From Anadara kagoshimensis (taxonomy: Eukaryota > Mollusca > Bivalvia > Arcoida > Arcidae), in the NCBI GenBank assembly GCA_021292105.1, contig CM037874.1:56367539-56431538 (forward strand): DNA of 64,000 nucleotides. Reading direction: 5' to 3'. Position numbers and translations under genes: made by a program. A model generated the notes under the pieces. It was not told the origin of the DNA, made no database searches, and saw only the letters and a program-made list of their open reading frames with translations. Positions 1 to 10,640 of this stretch are shown one piece after another; the first letter of the stretch is position 1, and the number at the start of each line of letters is the position of its first letter.

Positions 1-318
1 ACCTTTATTCAAATCTTAAGTTATTTAAAACCTCTATTTTAAATTCATGAGAGTAAGAAGTAACATGTTTCTTTTGTTTTTCTAATATCTGTGGTATAAT
101 CAGTTTAAATTTTAAAAATTCGTTATAATACAGTGCATCAAGGTAGATAACTCTTCATTATCCACGAACTGTTAAGGAGGTTTATATTATTTCGTACAAT
201 ATTAATCATTGGACGATAATAATATCAAAATATCACAAATTCAGCCAATGGCACAAGTTTCCATTGCTACAACGTATAGGATTTGGATTTATTATCCATT
301 GTATATACATAAAAAACT

Positions 319-527
319 TCTAATGGGGCTCGCTACCGCGCCACGTGAAACCCCTTAACGTTTGTGTGGAACTTTTATTTACATTGGATATTGCATCATA
401 TCATCAGTTCACGTTTTCTCGAAAAAACGGCGTTTTTCTGGGAATTCCAAGCGAGGCGTTTTCCAAAAAAGTGCCGCACAAACGGTAAGGGGTGTTGATC
501 ACGTGGTAAAGCGGCGAACCCCATTAA
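319..527. mobile_element. Short TIR element (MITE-like)
   Basis: The two ends are imperfect inverted copies: TAATGGGGCTCGC followed by CCACGTGA on the left, and TCACGTGG followed by GCGAACCCCATTA on the right. The interior holds short inverted segments rich in GGCGTTTT and has no believable coding capacity. A single matching end (GATCACG, GCGGCGAACCCCATT) recurs near 31475-31516. The flanks suggest a TTAA-like target but the duplication is not clean. It is a non-autonomous DNA element of unassigned superfamily. Confidence 0.5.
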
Positions 528-540
528 CATGTAGAAATGA

Positions 541-1330
541 AAATGAAATCCATCAAACACTCTGAAAGATAAGAAGATCAATAAGGTCATTGACCGATAG
601 AACCGCGCAATTCTGTATGAAATACATTAACCAAAATCTAATTTTCTTTTTTATCCCCCTATAATTCACGCCATTTGTAATTGTTATACGTGACATGAAA
701 CCTAAAAGTTTATGCGACCTCTTTATGTCATAATTTGCAGCACGGTCTCGGTGCAGTAAGGTCTTGATTGTATTTATAATAAAGGATGTATCCAAATGCA
801 AAATCATTCTCTTATTTCCGATTTAGAGCCAAGATTATACTTTTAATCAACATGTTAGAAATGTAACAATATAACACCAAGCGTTGTATCTGATGGATTT
901 TGTTGCTGCAAACATTCTGCTGATCAAGACTGGTCGTGACTAAGAAGTGTATCTAATGAAGCACAAGGACTTCAATGCTTCCTAATCATGAGAATTCTGA
1001 TAGATTTTACTACCAATTACAACTCGTAGCTATCTGGTATGTTTATATTAAAGAATTTCCCACAGTCTGTGTCAGCATGCTGTAACAAAAATCGATATCT
1101 CTGCGAGTAAAATATTCAGAAATCCCTGCGGCAGACTAGATTTTTTGATATTATTTTGTCGTCGTCTTTTTAGCGTAAACAATAACAATCATTACTATCA
1201 TACTATCAAAGTGTGTGTGTGTGTGTGTTTTAACAAACATTCAGTAATAAGTGTGTCTTCGTTACATGTATACAATGCAATGCAATTTCTGTCATCGGCA
1301 CGAATCCATTTTAGTGAGTGCATTTGTATG
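541..1330. other. Intergenic, nothing supported
   Basis: AT-rich sequence with a short TG run near 1210-1227. I see no exon, RNA gene or repeat family that recurs elsewhere in the window. Confidence 0.5.
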
Positions 1331-1333
1331 TGT

Positions 1334-1336
<3 letters not shown>

Positions 1337-1380
<44 letters not shown>
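1337..1380. repeat. (GA)n microsatellite
   Basis: About 22 uninterrupted AG dinucleotides. It makes arginine/glutamate and serine/leucine repeat frames that are not genes. Confidence 0.95.
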
Positions 1381-1384
<4 letters not shown>

Positions 1385-1514
1385 ATTTTCATTTCAACAT
1401 GCCAAATTCCAATAAATATTTTTTTGATTTTCAAAAATTACATCAAAACCACTTTGATTTTTACAATAAATATTTGTTCTTCACAGCACCAAAACGAGAC
1501 AATATCAAAATGAA

Positions 1515-1542
1515 TGACGTCATATCAAACAGGATGACGTCA
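1515..1542. promoter_or_regulatory. Two perfect CRE palindromes 20 bp apart
   Basis: TGACGTCA occurs at 1515-1522 and 1535-1542, two helical turns apart centre to centre. TGACGTCA is the consensus site for CREB/ATF bZIP factors. No transcription start can be tied to it from sequence alone; the nearest host gene is the receptor ending at 3471 on the other strand. Confidence 0.3.
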
Positions 1543-1560
1543 TTGTAACACAGGTCGATA

Positions 1561-3429
1561 ATTAAAATGTAAGGAATACTTCGACATACACAAACAAACA
1601 AACAACATTTTAATAATACAATTCTATCAATATAAATATCTGTAAAGTGTTAACATCAAAATCACAATTTTTAAAACGGAAGATGATATTAAAATTCAAT
1701 TTATGTAAAACAATTATAATATTTTTAACGAAATAAAACGAGTAAAGACAAAAATACACAACGATAACAAGTCTCACTCTAATAAATAGGAAAGCACCAT
1801 TCAATGAATAAATCTGAAAAAAAAAACCAATTGGGAATTTGAACGCCATTTTCTGTCAGGGCCGCTTAGCTCTGCAGAACTGTCTCTATTACTTCCGGGT
1901 TTCGATGCAAGTGACGTCGCAATATGGTAATTTACATCAAAGGACTAAGAGCGAATTTCTAGAAAATATAAAAAGGTTTTCATGACAATAAGATACATTT
2001 TGTGCGGGACATTTACGGAAGTGGAACCGGATAATTCAATTGCCAAGGATATAAACAACATTTAGCTGCAAAAACTGTTTCTACAGAAATTTTGACGTAA
2101 AGACGCCATCGTTTCTAAGGATCCAGTAGTTTTTTTCGGGAGGCTGAACCCTGTTGCATGTTGTTCTGTTCCTGAGTTTGATTCGAGCCAAATGTCTCTC
2201 ATTGGTAGTTAAGTAGTTCTGTGAAGGAAGCGGCCCTGATATAATGTTTCCCATTAACATTGTTTTAACAAAGTAGATTTCAATAAATCCACTGCAGAGT
2301 TCGCAGTTCGGACAGCAACAAGTTTTGCAGAATTTTACTTTGACAATGGCGTCGTCTTAAGTGAAAAATATCAACGATTACTCAGGTAAAACACTAGAAT
2401 ATTTAATATTAAATTGAATTGTTGCATCAATTACTTACAGTCAAAATACAGTTGTCACATTAATGGACAGTAATTGTTTTTATACGCATTTTTTTTTATC
2501 TTTAAGTTCTCTATAAAACCGCTAGGTTTGTAGCGCTAGAAATGTCTAATCAATTGTGGCGACAAGAAGCACCTAGTATCACATTGAATACAATATTATG
2601 ACTAACTAGATGCACATCTCCAATCAAACCGGAGAGGATAAAAGTTTGGTGTGGAGTTCATTTTTCAGCATATTATTTTCATCTTTCAGTGCTCAACAAA
2701 TGTAACTTGAAATTTTGTTTAAACTATTTTTTTTAACAAAGAATAATTTCCCTGGATAGAATATACATTCAATCAATTTTTTATCAAAATCTACCCCTTT
2801 TTTAATTTGTTTCTAAAAAATTCTCAAACCAAATTTTTTAATATTTTAAAAAGATTAATCTATTAAACAATGATAATCTGTCCAACGAACAAGTATGAAA
2901 TTGCCAAATACAAAGTGTGTTCACTGAGGCTTTAAATTAACCTTGTTGTTTTTTAATAAATAACCTTTAACCATGAAAATTAATCATCATAAAAATTGCA
3001 TAATTGTTTCTCCGGTCACTGACTTAATTCAAGGTCTCGTTAGATTTAATAGATACAATTTTCAAAACATTTTAGCTCAATCTTAAACTAGAATGTTCAT
3101 TAGGGATTCAAACTTTAAATTCCCAAGAAAATTGCAAAATATAAAAATTTCTTTTCAAATTTGAAAGTCTTTTGAAAAATACTTAAAAGAAAAATTATTC
3201 TATGGAAAATTATCATTGTGCGTCAATAGTTCAATATGCATCACTTACGGAACTAAAACATGAATTGGCCTTACAACAAAAGAAAGAATTTTTCATAATT
3301 TCTATATTTTTGGATATGAATGCGATTTTATAAAATACAATGACTTATTCTTAAAATTGTACAAATTATCAAAACTTTCCAGATCAGTACATGAAATTAG
3401 GCAGGTAATACACAATGACAAATATTTAG
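1561..3429. other. Intergenic, 3' side of the receptor
   Basis: Very AT-rich with no ORF of note. A short ATG with an immediate stop near 2346 is followed by CAGGTAAAA near 2384, which could be a noncoding exon and splice donor but has no other support. I see no AATAAA signal on the minus strand within about 250 bases of the receptor stop codon. Confidence 0.4.
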
Positions 3430-3470
3430 TTGGAATGTGTTTTGAAAAGTACCTACACTGTTCTCTTTGG

Positions 3471-4771
3471 TCATGAACGCAGTGAAGCTGTGCTGGGTAC
3501 AGGAACCAATGACGTCAACGTGGTAGTTGTCGACGACACGTGGAGGATTTTTTCTGGAATTCCAATAGTTACGTCGGATTCTGTGCTGCTCTGTCGATTG
3601 ACACCTTCTCTGAGAGACCCAACGAGTCCCTCTCTTCTAGAAATAAGCAAGTCCTCTCTTGATTGGATCCTAAGTATAACTCTTAGTTCCTGTCTCGCTA
3701 ATTTGTTCCGGAATACGTAAACTAACGGATTGCACGCACAACTAGACATTGCTAATAAAATGGAAATAGTTTCTATAGAAGGATCAACACTTGCTGGGTT
3801 GTGTAAAAGAGATTCTAATATAATAATGATGAAATACGGTAACCAGCACACACAAAGGTCGAAACGACTATCAAACTAGTCAATGCTGCTTTCCACTCGT
3901 CCCTGTGCCACAAAAGTGAGCCCGATCGACTAGAAGAGCTTAACCTACGGGCAAGAATTGGGGCCGAACTGCTCCTCCGCCTTCCAAACCTTAATGGCGT
4001 TTGAGCACTTTCGTCCGTTATGCTATTTGGTAAAACACTATTTCGTCGAGTTCTTTCACTGTTCGTCCTTGCTGCCTTAAATATGACTATGTATGCCCAT
4101 AACACAACAATTAAGGGCAATATAAATGATAGTGTCACTATAAATAATGTATAATATTTATCACTCATTGACTGACTAGCCCAAAATACAGTACATGATG
4201 CTTTGTCCGCTTGGTACACATACTGGTTCCATCCTAAGAGCGGTGGTACCGATGACGCACCGGCTACTACCCACACTGCTAAAATCATGAAGACAGACCG
4301 CTTTGGTGTTATACGCATTGTGTAGTGTAATGGCGTTACAACCGCCGAGTATCTGTCTATACAAATAGCTACCAGTGTTAAAGTGCTGGCGGCAAATATC
4401 GTGTTCATTAAAAACCCAGTGGCTTTACACCAAAAATCTCCAAAAACCCAGTCCTGTGATATGAGAACTGTGAACATGAACGGCATTACAAATAATGTGT
4501 TCAGAAAATTACAAACTGTTAAGTTAACTATAAAACGGTTTGATATCGTCAACATTGATGGTCTTTTATAAAATACCAAACAAACAAACAAGTTCCCTGC
4601 GAGGCTTGCAAAGAAAATGCAAAATAACAAAGATGACATTGTCACCAGTGGCAATAGTCCAGACGGATTGGTTTCAACCTGGTCGCCATTATTTGCCATG
4701 GTTTCAACCGCGACTTTTGTTGATGGTGTCGTTGTATTTGTTATATACTCTAAAACCATGTTGGATGACAT
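3471..4771 (-). CDS. Class A G-protein-coupled receptor, GPR161-like, with one frameshift
   Basis: Single-exon seven-helix receptor for the plasma or ciliary membrane. The first 318-residue frame (from 4771) holds the N-terminus with an NTT glycosylation site at residue 12, helix 1 with GN at 59-60, helix 3 Cys115, IDRY at 138-141, helix 4 Trp167, an extracellular loop 2 Cys near 193, and helix 5 Pro219. The second frame (3471-3851) holds CWLPY of helix 6, NPLVY of helix 7 and a short C-tail. The frames join at 3847/3848, where one missing T would restore FVCCWLPYF and place Phe at 6.44. Position 2.50 is Asn (residue 88) instead of Asp, as I recall for vertebrate GPR161, and 3.32 is not Asp, which argues against an amine receptor. 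Intracellular loop 3 carries three basic RRxS-type sites (242-280) suiting protein kinase A. GPCR identity is near certain; the GPR161 assignment is inferred from motifs. The break may be a sequence error or recent loss. Confidence 0.85.
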
Positions 4772-5340
4772 TTAATTTTTTAGATTTTATGAAACATTTA
4801 TACAAATTAATTTTCTGTTTTATGACTGTGTTCGTCCAATTTTATCGTCTGCTTTGGCGCGTGGTATCCATGGTGAAATCAAACATGGAGAACGGATCTA
4901 TGTTATGTCCAAATTCAAAATACTCATTTTACATATACATATGAATCAGATTCTTCCTCCCACAATAATACTCATTCCTCCTTTAATATCCATTAAATGA
5001 CATCGTTAATCCTACTAAGACAGACTGATCGTTAATCCGCCTAAGACAGACTGGTCCAGATTCTAGTAATGTCGAATGATAAGGGTGATGAATGAGTCAA
5101 CCTTTTTCTCCGCAAACTAGATTACTTGTTTCTACAAGAATTCAATGCCGTCTTATCTCATGTGATCTAAAAGTATAAAATAAAAATAAATTTTGAAAAA
5201 AATCTAATATATACACATGTTTAGGATTTAGATATCAAATATCCTCGTATAGATGCTAGAAAGAAAAATCTAATATATACAAGATATCAAATATCATCGT
5301 AAAGATGCTAGAAAGAAAAATATAATCGATCAACATTCTA
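4772..5340. repeat. Receptor upstream region with small tandem duplications
   Basis: Two short duplications are visible. A unit of about 27 bases containing TCGTTAATCC and AAGACAGACTG occurs twice in 5000-5055. A unit of about 65 bases containing ATCTAATATATACA and GATGCTAGAAAGAAAAAT occurs twice in 5200-5325. This is the 5' flank of the receptor, so any promoter would sit here; no clear TATA box or initiator stands out. Confidence 0.55.
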
Positions 5341-5825
5341 TACATCTAATCTCATTATCTATATAAAAATATTGACAATATTCAAAATATATATGCATAT
5401 AACAAAAATAATATATAAAATATATATAATAGAGTCATTTTTTCGCTATCTTCTAAAAATAAAAGCATATACTAGAAATATATTCGTACATGTATATAAA
5501 ATACAAATTGGGACATATTTACTTTTTATTTGAAATATTCGTTTTTGAGTTCCCTATGTACACGGATCATCTCCTTGATCATCGTGTATTTATCATATAA
5601 GTTCGGTATTTTGTACTCTTCAATTAAATTCGCGTCATTTTCTATAAATATCGTATTTTTTATGAATTTGTCAGTCTGGTTATCCTCTTAATAAAATATT
5701 AACTATGCCATGAACCATTTTTAAAATTTTTATATTAAAATATAATAAAACAGAACGGTTTATTAGTAGTATCCGACATGATAATTCAAAAGAAGTAATT
5801 GACACCTGATTTCACTATTTCCCCT

Positions 5826-5940
5826 ACTATACTGTCTTGGCTACTTTTGAATTTTATGAAATAATATAATTCAAAAGTAGCACATGTTGAATTATATTAT
5901 TTCATAAAAATTCAAAAGTAGCACATGACAATACAGTAAA
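5826..5940. mobile_element. Palindromic MITE with GTAGCACATGACA end
   Basis: An arm reading CTACTTTTGAATT, then ATGAAATAATATAATTCAA, is repeated in inverted order, ending in TTCAAAAGTAGCACATGACA. The same end recurs at 18046-18096 between GTCATGTGCTAC and GTAGCACATGAC. Structure and recurrence support a small non-autonomous element. Confidence 0.5.
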
Positions 5941-5980
5941 TCCTATATATGTTTCGAGAATAAATCAAGAAAAAAATTAA

Positions 5981-5996
5981 CAAATAAATAAATACA

Positions 5997-6055
<59 letters not shown>

Positions 6056-6070
6056 ATATTAAATAAATAA
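5981..6070. repeat. (AAAT)n microsatellite
   Basis: About twenty tetranucleotides AAAT with minor interruptions at the 5' end. Confidence 0.95.
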
Positions 6071-6980
6071 ATTTTCAAATAATTAGAAAAAGAATCAAGT
6101 TTTACCTTGAATGTATGTATATGAAAATTCCTTTAAGATTCCTATACTAAAAACCAAATACAACACGCATACACACATATGTGGAGGTTTTACTACCATG
6201 TATTGATGACTCGCCTAGTCAGCTAACGTAGTTCTGTCAAACACAATAGTACTACTCCAGCTTTATATTCTGTCGTACAGAATCGATCACAACTGTTTAT
6301 GTTAATAGATGATACGGCGCACTAAGAAACAGAGGGTGAATCTCGATTCTACAACCAGTATTCAACAGCCAGCGAGAGATACACACGGTCCACCTACTGT
6401 ACTACAGCCAGCGACAGTTACTACATCTTTTCACTATCTATATACGATTCTGGTGCTTTTTCATCACTTGTCTGTGTGTCAGAGAGATTCAATTAATAGC
6501 TCAAGACGTGTAAAGCGAAAGTTGATATTTATTTTAGAGCTATCTGATAGGGTATATCGGAGAGGGGTGTGTTTAAAATTCGTTTGGTCCTTAATCTCTT
6601 TAATTCCTCTTTGGTGGATTAAGCTTTAGTTGTTGCGTGGTTTACACATTATGGTCAAATTTTAATTTTTTGCGTGTTTCTGTGCTCGGTATTTGTATTT
6701 TTGAAATTTTTCATTTTTTTTTAATTTATAACCTACACACTGTATTTATATATTATTTATTTATTTTTATTTAAGCATACATGTTTTTCTTTCTGTGGCA
6801 CGAAAAATAGTAAAATTGTAATTTTTAAAATAATTGTTGAGGAAACTGGTTAATATTATATTGGGGTATACTCTTCTTCCTGGATCCTCTGTATATATCA
6901 TACGAGAATGGTTTTTGTAAATAAAACTAATAACTATGAATTCGTATACGGAAATGCGCCTTATTACAAAACCTAGATTA
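6071..6980. other. Intergenic, nothing supported
   Basis: The open frame at 6309-6629 (106 residues) has no recognizable domain, no recurrence elsewhere and no bounding splice signals, so I do not annotate it as a gene. The rest is AT-rich. Confidence 0.45.
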
Positions 6981-6984
6981 ATCC

Positions 6985-7265
6985 CTAGTTAAGTTAAAGT
7001 CTGTCCCGAGCCATTAGGCCCATCAAGCCGGAGCTTATCCCGGTTTCGGTGGCGTTAAGCGACTGAGAGTACAAGACCTCCCTGAATGGGACGCCGGTCC
7101 ATCGCAGGGTTAACCCCCAGCATTTTGCTGAGTGAACTGGAACAACGTGAAATTAAGTGTCTTGCTCAAGGACACAACACATCGCCCGGTCCAGAGATCG
7201 AACCACGACCTTCGAATCATGAGTCCAACGCCTTAACCACTAGGCCACGCGCTTCCACCCTTAAT
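6985..7265 (-). mobile_element. tRNA-derived SINE
   Basis: Read on the minus strand, the 5' end gives TGGCCTAGTGGTTAAGG (RNA polymerase III A box) and then GTGGTTCGATCTC (B box), so a tRNA-like head starts near 7265. The body contains the GACGCCGGTCCATCGCAGGG block that I recall from metazoan SINEs. It has no coding capacity and would depend on a LINE partner. Confidence 0.8.
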
Positions 7266-7425
7266 TCCTAGAATGTAGTATTAAATTTTGTACAATTATA
7301 TACATGTATATGTATATGTCTTGTAAAATTGTCCTTTTGTAACCCGGCAAGTGAACCAAATGGTCCCAACCCTGGCACTTGACCTTCCCTATTTAATGTC
7401 TGGGACAACAAAAAACATACATTAC

Positions 7426-7426
<1 letters not shown>

Positions 7427-7460
<34 letters not shown>
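7427..7460. repeat. Poly-A tract
   Basis: 34 consecutive A residues. The preceding 130 bases are less AT-rich than the surroundings, which could be the tail of a retrotransposed transcript, but no matching source or duplication is visible. Confidence 0.85.
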
Positions 7461-7461
<1 letters not shown>

Positions 7462-7731
7462 AATAAATAAAAAAAAAATGAATTCGGAACCGTGTGCTTG
7501 TTAACTAATTGTTATTTTAAAACAAAAGTTAATTTTATTGTGGGACCAAAATGTATCAGTCAAAGCTAATTACTGTAGAGAGTGTGACGGAAGAACAATT
7601 ATGATGGACCACACATATACATTGATGTAGACTCATTTCGAAATCATGGAAACTTTTGATTGTATCGATCGGTCACTATGAAATCGACAATGATTATGAG
7701 GGTATTCCTGTAGAAAGTAACGGTTTTTGAT

Positions 7732-7747
7732 TATAAATAAATAATAA

Positions 7748-7778
<31 letters not shown>

Positions 7779-7810
7779 ATTAATTAATTAATTAACTAAT
7801 TAATTAATAA
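7732..7810. repeat. AAAT/TTAA microsatellite
   Basis: A run of AAAT units grading into TTAA units. Confidence 0.9.
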
Positions 7811-8030
7811 GTATAGATCTTATGACACTCTTCGCTTAATCTATAAAGAATATGGAAAAAGTTTCAGAATTTATTTAAAATCTTCAAATTATTTATTTAT
7901 TGTTTTGGGGTTTTTGAAACTCCCGTTCGTGTATTTTTTACCTTATTTGCCATCTTCCAAATTTTTACTTTCCTTAAGGATTGTGGTTCGGACATGGATT
8001 GGAATGTTTGTTTTTGATTTGATAACGCTA

Positions 8031-8121
8031 GTGTCATATACCATTCTTTAAAATTTAATCATAAAATACAATTTTTTTATGTATTTTATGATTAAATTTA
8101 AAAAAAAAAAGTATATGACAC
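8031..8121. mobile_element. Palindromic MITE, GTCATATACCATT family
   Basis: Starts GTGTCATATACCATT and ends in the inverse GTATATGACAC, with inner arms ATTTAATCATAAAATACA and its complement. The whole forms one long hairpin of about 90 bases. At least six relatives occur in this window (18809, 21599, 21695, 24029, 39284 and 42178), which establishes it as a repeat family. Confidence 0.7.
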
Positions 8122-8167
8122 TGGGCATGTACACACTTCAAGATGTAATACTCTTATCCAAAAGGGC

Positions 8168-8168
<1 letters not shown>

Positions 8169-8202
<34 letters not shown>

Positions 8203-8203
8203 T
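8169..8203. repeat. (TTTA)n microsatellite
   Basis: About nine TTTA units. Confidence 0.9.
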
Positions 8204-8539
8204 AGTTTTGCTTACTCTGTGCCCGTGTTTCGTTAGCTAAAAGTGCACGTGGATGAGGTTAATTTGCTGTGACAGGTAACGTGACAGCAACTCATGTGCA
8301 CATATTAATTCAAGGTTGCTAAATCAGCCGTTGTAAGAGTAAGAAAAGTAAACAATAAAAGTTCACAAAAAGTATGCCTTCATTGGTCGTATTGGACTGG
8401 TAGATTTTCCTCCGACAAAAGCATTTACCGATATTTTCTAACCTTTAGTTTTGACTAATCAGATTACACATACAACTTTTCATTTTCGAAAGCACCAAAC
8501 AGACTGTCACACTAAGACGCGTTGATCTGATAAAAAAAA

Positions 8540-8563
<24 letters not shown>
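8540..8563. repeat. Poly-G tract
   Basis: 24 consecutive G residues after a run of A. It could form a G-quadruplex in single-stranded DNA; length in the assembly may be unreliable. Confidence 0.9.
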
Positions 8564-8570
<7 letters not shown>

Positions 8571-8922
8571 AACAGCTTCTTATTCTAGACATCAAACTAA
8601 TTACTTTTCGAAACTAAATTTTGTTCTGATTTAACTAGATTTTCGTGATATTTGCATGTGCATTTGTTATAATTAGTTTGGTTGTATAAGTTAAATTTAG
8701 TAAAAGTTTTTTCACCTTTCTTTATTTGATTATAATTTACTTACGAACAATGGCAGACAGAAATCGATGTCACAATCGGTAAGTGAAGTGAGTAACGGTG
8801 TTTTACATCTCCAATCAAATTGTTTCACTTATATCGAATCGGGCAGTTCAGAGGTGGTGAAGGAAATGGGGTGCTCGAATAAAATTTACAGAACCTCAGA
8901 AAGTGACTGAATAACTACCTCG

Positions 8923-9119
8923 CAGTGGCGGCGCCCCCCCACCCCCTTTGAAAAATTTAAAAGCTATTGACTGATGTGACCCCCATATGTTAATATAAAA
9001 ACCCATCGTGGCTCTGCCCTAGACCCCTCGTCTCTGGAAACTCGCGCCTTTGGCGCGTGCACCTAGTATTGATATAATTCTAACCCCCCCTTTCAAAAAA
9101 AATCCTGGATCCGCCCCTT
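8923..9119. mobile_element. 197-bp hAT-like MITE with 5-bp target duplication
   Basis: The left end is CAGTGGCGGCGCC and the right end is the inverse of AAGGGGCGGATCCAGG, bounded by the direct repeat CCTCG at 8918-8922 and 9120-9124. The ends match the larger element at 38283-40064, which also has a 5-bp duplication. Termini of CAGnGGCG type fit the hAT superfamily, where a 5-bp duplication would be the hAT5 group. There is no coding capacity. Confidence 0.7.
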
Positions 9120-9124
9120 CCTCG

Positions 9125-9215
9125 CACTAGGATCTTCTTTGAAGCAAGGTGGTTAGATGCGCTGTCATCCTTAAGTCGGTTTGCTTTAGACCACTCGGCC
9201 ACCAAGATTTACTAC
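9125..9215 (-). mobile_element. tRNA-like SINE head fragment (A box only)
   Basis: On the minus strand TTGGTGGCCGAGTGGTCTAA resembles the D-arm and A box of a leucine or serine tRNA. No B box follows before the MITE that interrupts the sequence at 9119, so this is a broken SINE head or tRNA relic, not a functional tRNA gene. Confidence 0.35.
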
Positions 9216-9315
9216 AGTCACCGAGATTGAAACGGACTGAAGGACATATGTTGACAGAATAGAGACCGATAAAAACTAGGTAAATGAATTTCACTGGTGG
9301 CGTAAGCTCTCCACT

Positions 9316-9895
9316 TAAGCCTTGGTCACAACCCGCCGTACGTGCAAGTGCGTGCTGTCTACGTGTAAAAACGTGGGGGAAATTTGGCGATCCGTACGTG
9401 GCAAGTACGGCCTCCGTGCGTTTTGGTGAATACGCAGGAGAACGCAGACACGACGTAGCACTTTTAGTGCATGCAGAACTTTCTCTGCGTGCAAGCTGCG
9501 TTCGCATTACAGATTCACGGCAGTACGTGTGACGTGCGTGCCCTGCACAGCCAACGACCCCACAACGCACTGACGCCGTGAGTCACGTTCATTGTACTTG
9601 CACGCACTTACAACGTACGAGTGAGTAAGGAAAGCGTGCGTCAGCTGCATGTGTACGTACGGCCTCCGTACGACAACGTGGCAATCGCACGGAGATTGTA
9701 CGTGGTAAGCACGATACACGCACGCACAACTCACTTACCACGTGCGCAACGTATGCTGAAAGCCGCCGCCCACGGCGTACGTCCTCCCTGCGCTTGCCAC
9801 TCCCTACTCACGTTTTCAGAAAAACGTGGTGCCCGTGGCGTCCGCAGAAAACGTACGAACAATAAACACGCACGGCGGGTTGTGACCATAGCTTA
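9316..9895. mobile_element. CpG-rich TIR element of about 575 bp
   Basis: The ends are inverted copies: TAAGCCTTGGTCACAACCCG on the left and the inverse of TAAGCTATGGTCACAACCCG on the right, continuing into CCGTACGTGC. The interior is packed with CGTACG, ACGTGC and GTGCGT words and is far richer in G+C and CpG than its surroundings. ORFs of 75-147 residues across it on both strands are by-products of low AT content. It is a non-autonomous DNA element; the target duplication is not clear. Confidence 0.7.
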
Positions 9896-10132
9896 GGAGA
9901 CCAAAAACATAACGACAAAGCAAAAAGAATGTCAATGAAATGATGTTTTTATTCAATACAAAATTACTACATTGAGTGTATCACAAAAACTGAATTTTTA
10001 TGATTACTTTAGGCAAAAGTTCGACAAAATCCTAGAAACTCAACTGGACAAGACGGGATGTATGATGCCCGACGAAAATCGTGATTATATGTGCCAAATG
10101 GTTTTGGGGGCTTCAAAAACGTATATGGTCTA

Positions 10133-10240
10133 TAGCGCAAGCTTGCTGCAATCGTCGCCTTGGTCCAATGTGTCGCTGGTGTGGATCTCCAATGCTGCCG
10201 TTTCTTCCACCATCCCAGAACTGACCGCCTTGACACAAGT
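10133..10240 (-). CDS. Possible terminal exon of an unrecognized gene
   Basis: Reading the minus strand from about 10230 there is a pyrimidine-rich stretch ending in CAAG, then an open frame containing SSGMVEETAALEIHTSD and DDCSKLAL before a TAG stop near 10133. An AATAAA signal on the same strand lies near 9948, after about 180 bases of possible 3' UTR. The composition looks protein-like but I recognize no family, and other frames across the same stretch are also open. Speculative. Confidence 0.2.
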
Positions 10241-10334
10241 GAAAGAATAAGTACTGATTTCGCTCCGCAAAATTGGTGTTTTTTCTAAGTCTCCAAGTAG
10301 TAAAGCGTTGTTTTAATAGCACATTAATGTGAAA

Positions 10335-10640
10335 CCAGCAAATTTGAGCGTGATGCGTATCCTATCATAATAATGACCATCTCGATCGTGAGTTCGAATC
10401 CCGGCTTAATTTAAAAAAATAATTGAGATACTGCTTTCTCGCCTTGCGCTCGGTTTCGAGAGGACAAAGCATCGATTGGTTAACCCGATGTCAGGATAAT
10501 GTGGTTGGGAATGTATTATGCTTGCCTGTGGCTCTGTGAGTACCATAAGACCACCTTGAGTGCGCGCTAGTACAATGAAGACCATAAAACACATTTGCAC
10601 ATCTCACGCATACACGAACTTGTTCCGAGAGAAATAAACT
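10335..10640 (+). mobile_element. SINE-like repeat with B box
   Basis: GATCGTGAGTTCGAATCCCG near 10385-10404 is a good polymerase III B box and tRNA T-arm. An expected A box upstream is degraded. The following 240 bases have no coding potential and would be the SINE body. Confidence 0.5.

Noticed and set aside
1145-1548. Frames with RE or SL dipeptide repeats
   Set aside because: Translation of a GA microsatellite.
4383-4944. Plus-strand frames across the receptor
   Set aside because: Antisense shadows of the GPCR coding sequence and its upstream flank.
6309-6629. 106-residue frame
   Set aside because: No family resemblance, repeat relation or splice context; composition looks random.
9125-9215. 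Functional leucine or serine tRNA gene on the minus strand
   Set aside because: Only the D-arm/A-box region matches; no T-arm and no acceptor pairing.
9127-9896. Overlapping frames of 75-147 residues on both strands
   Set aside because: They lie in a CpG-rich TIR element and an adjoining SINE fragment where stop codons are rare; no domain is recognizable.
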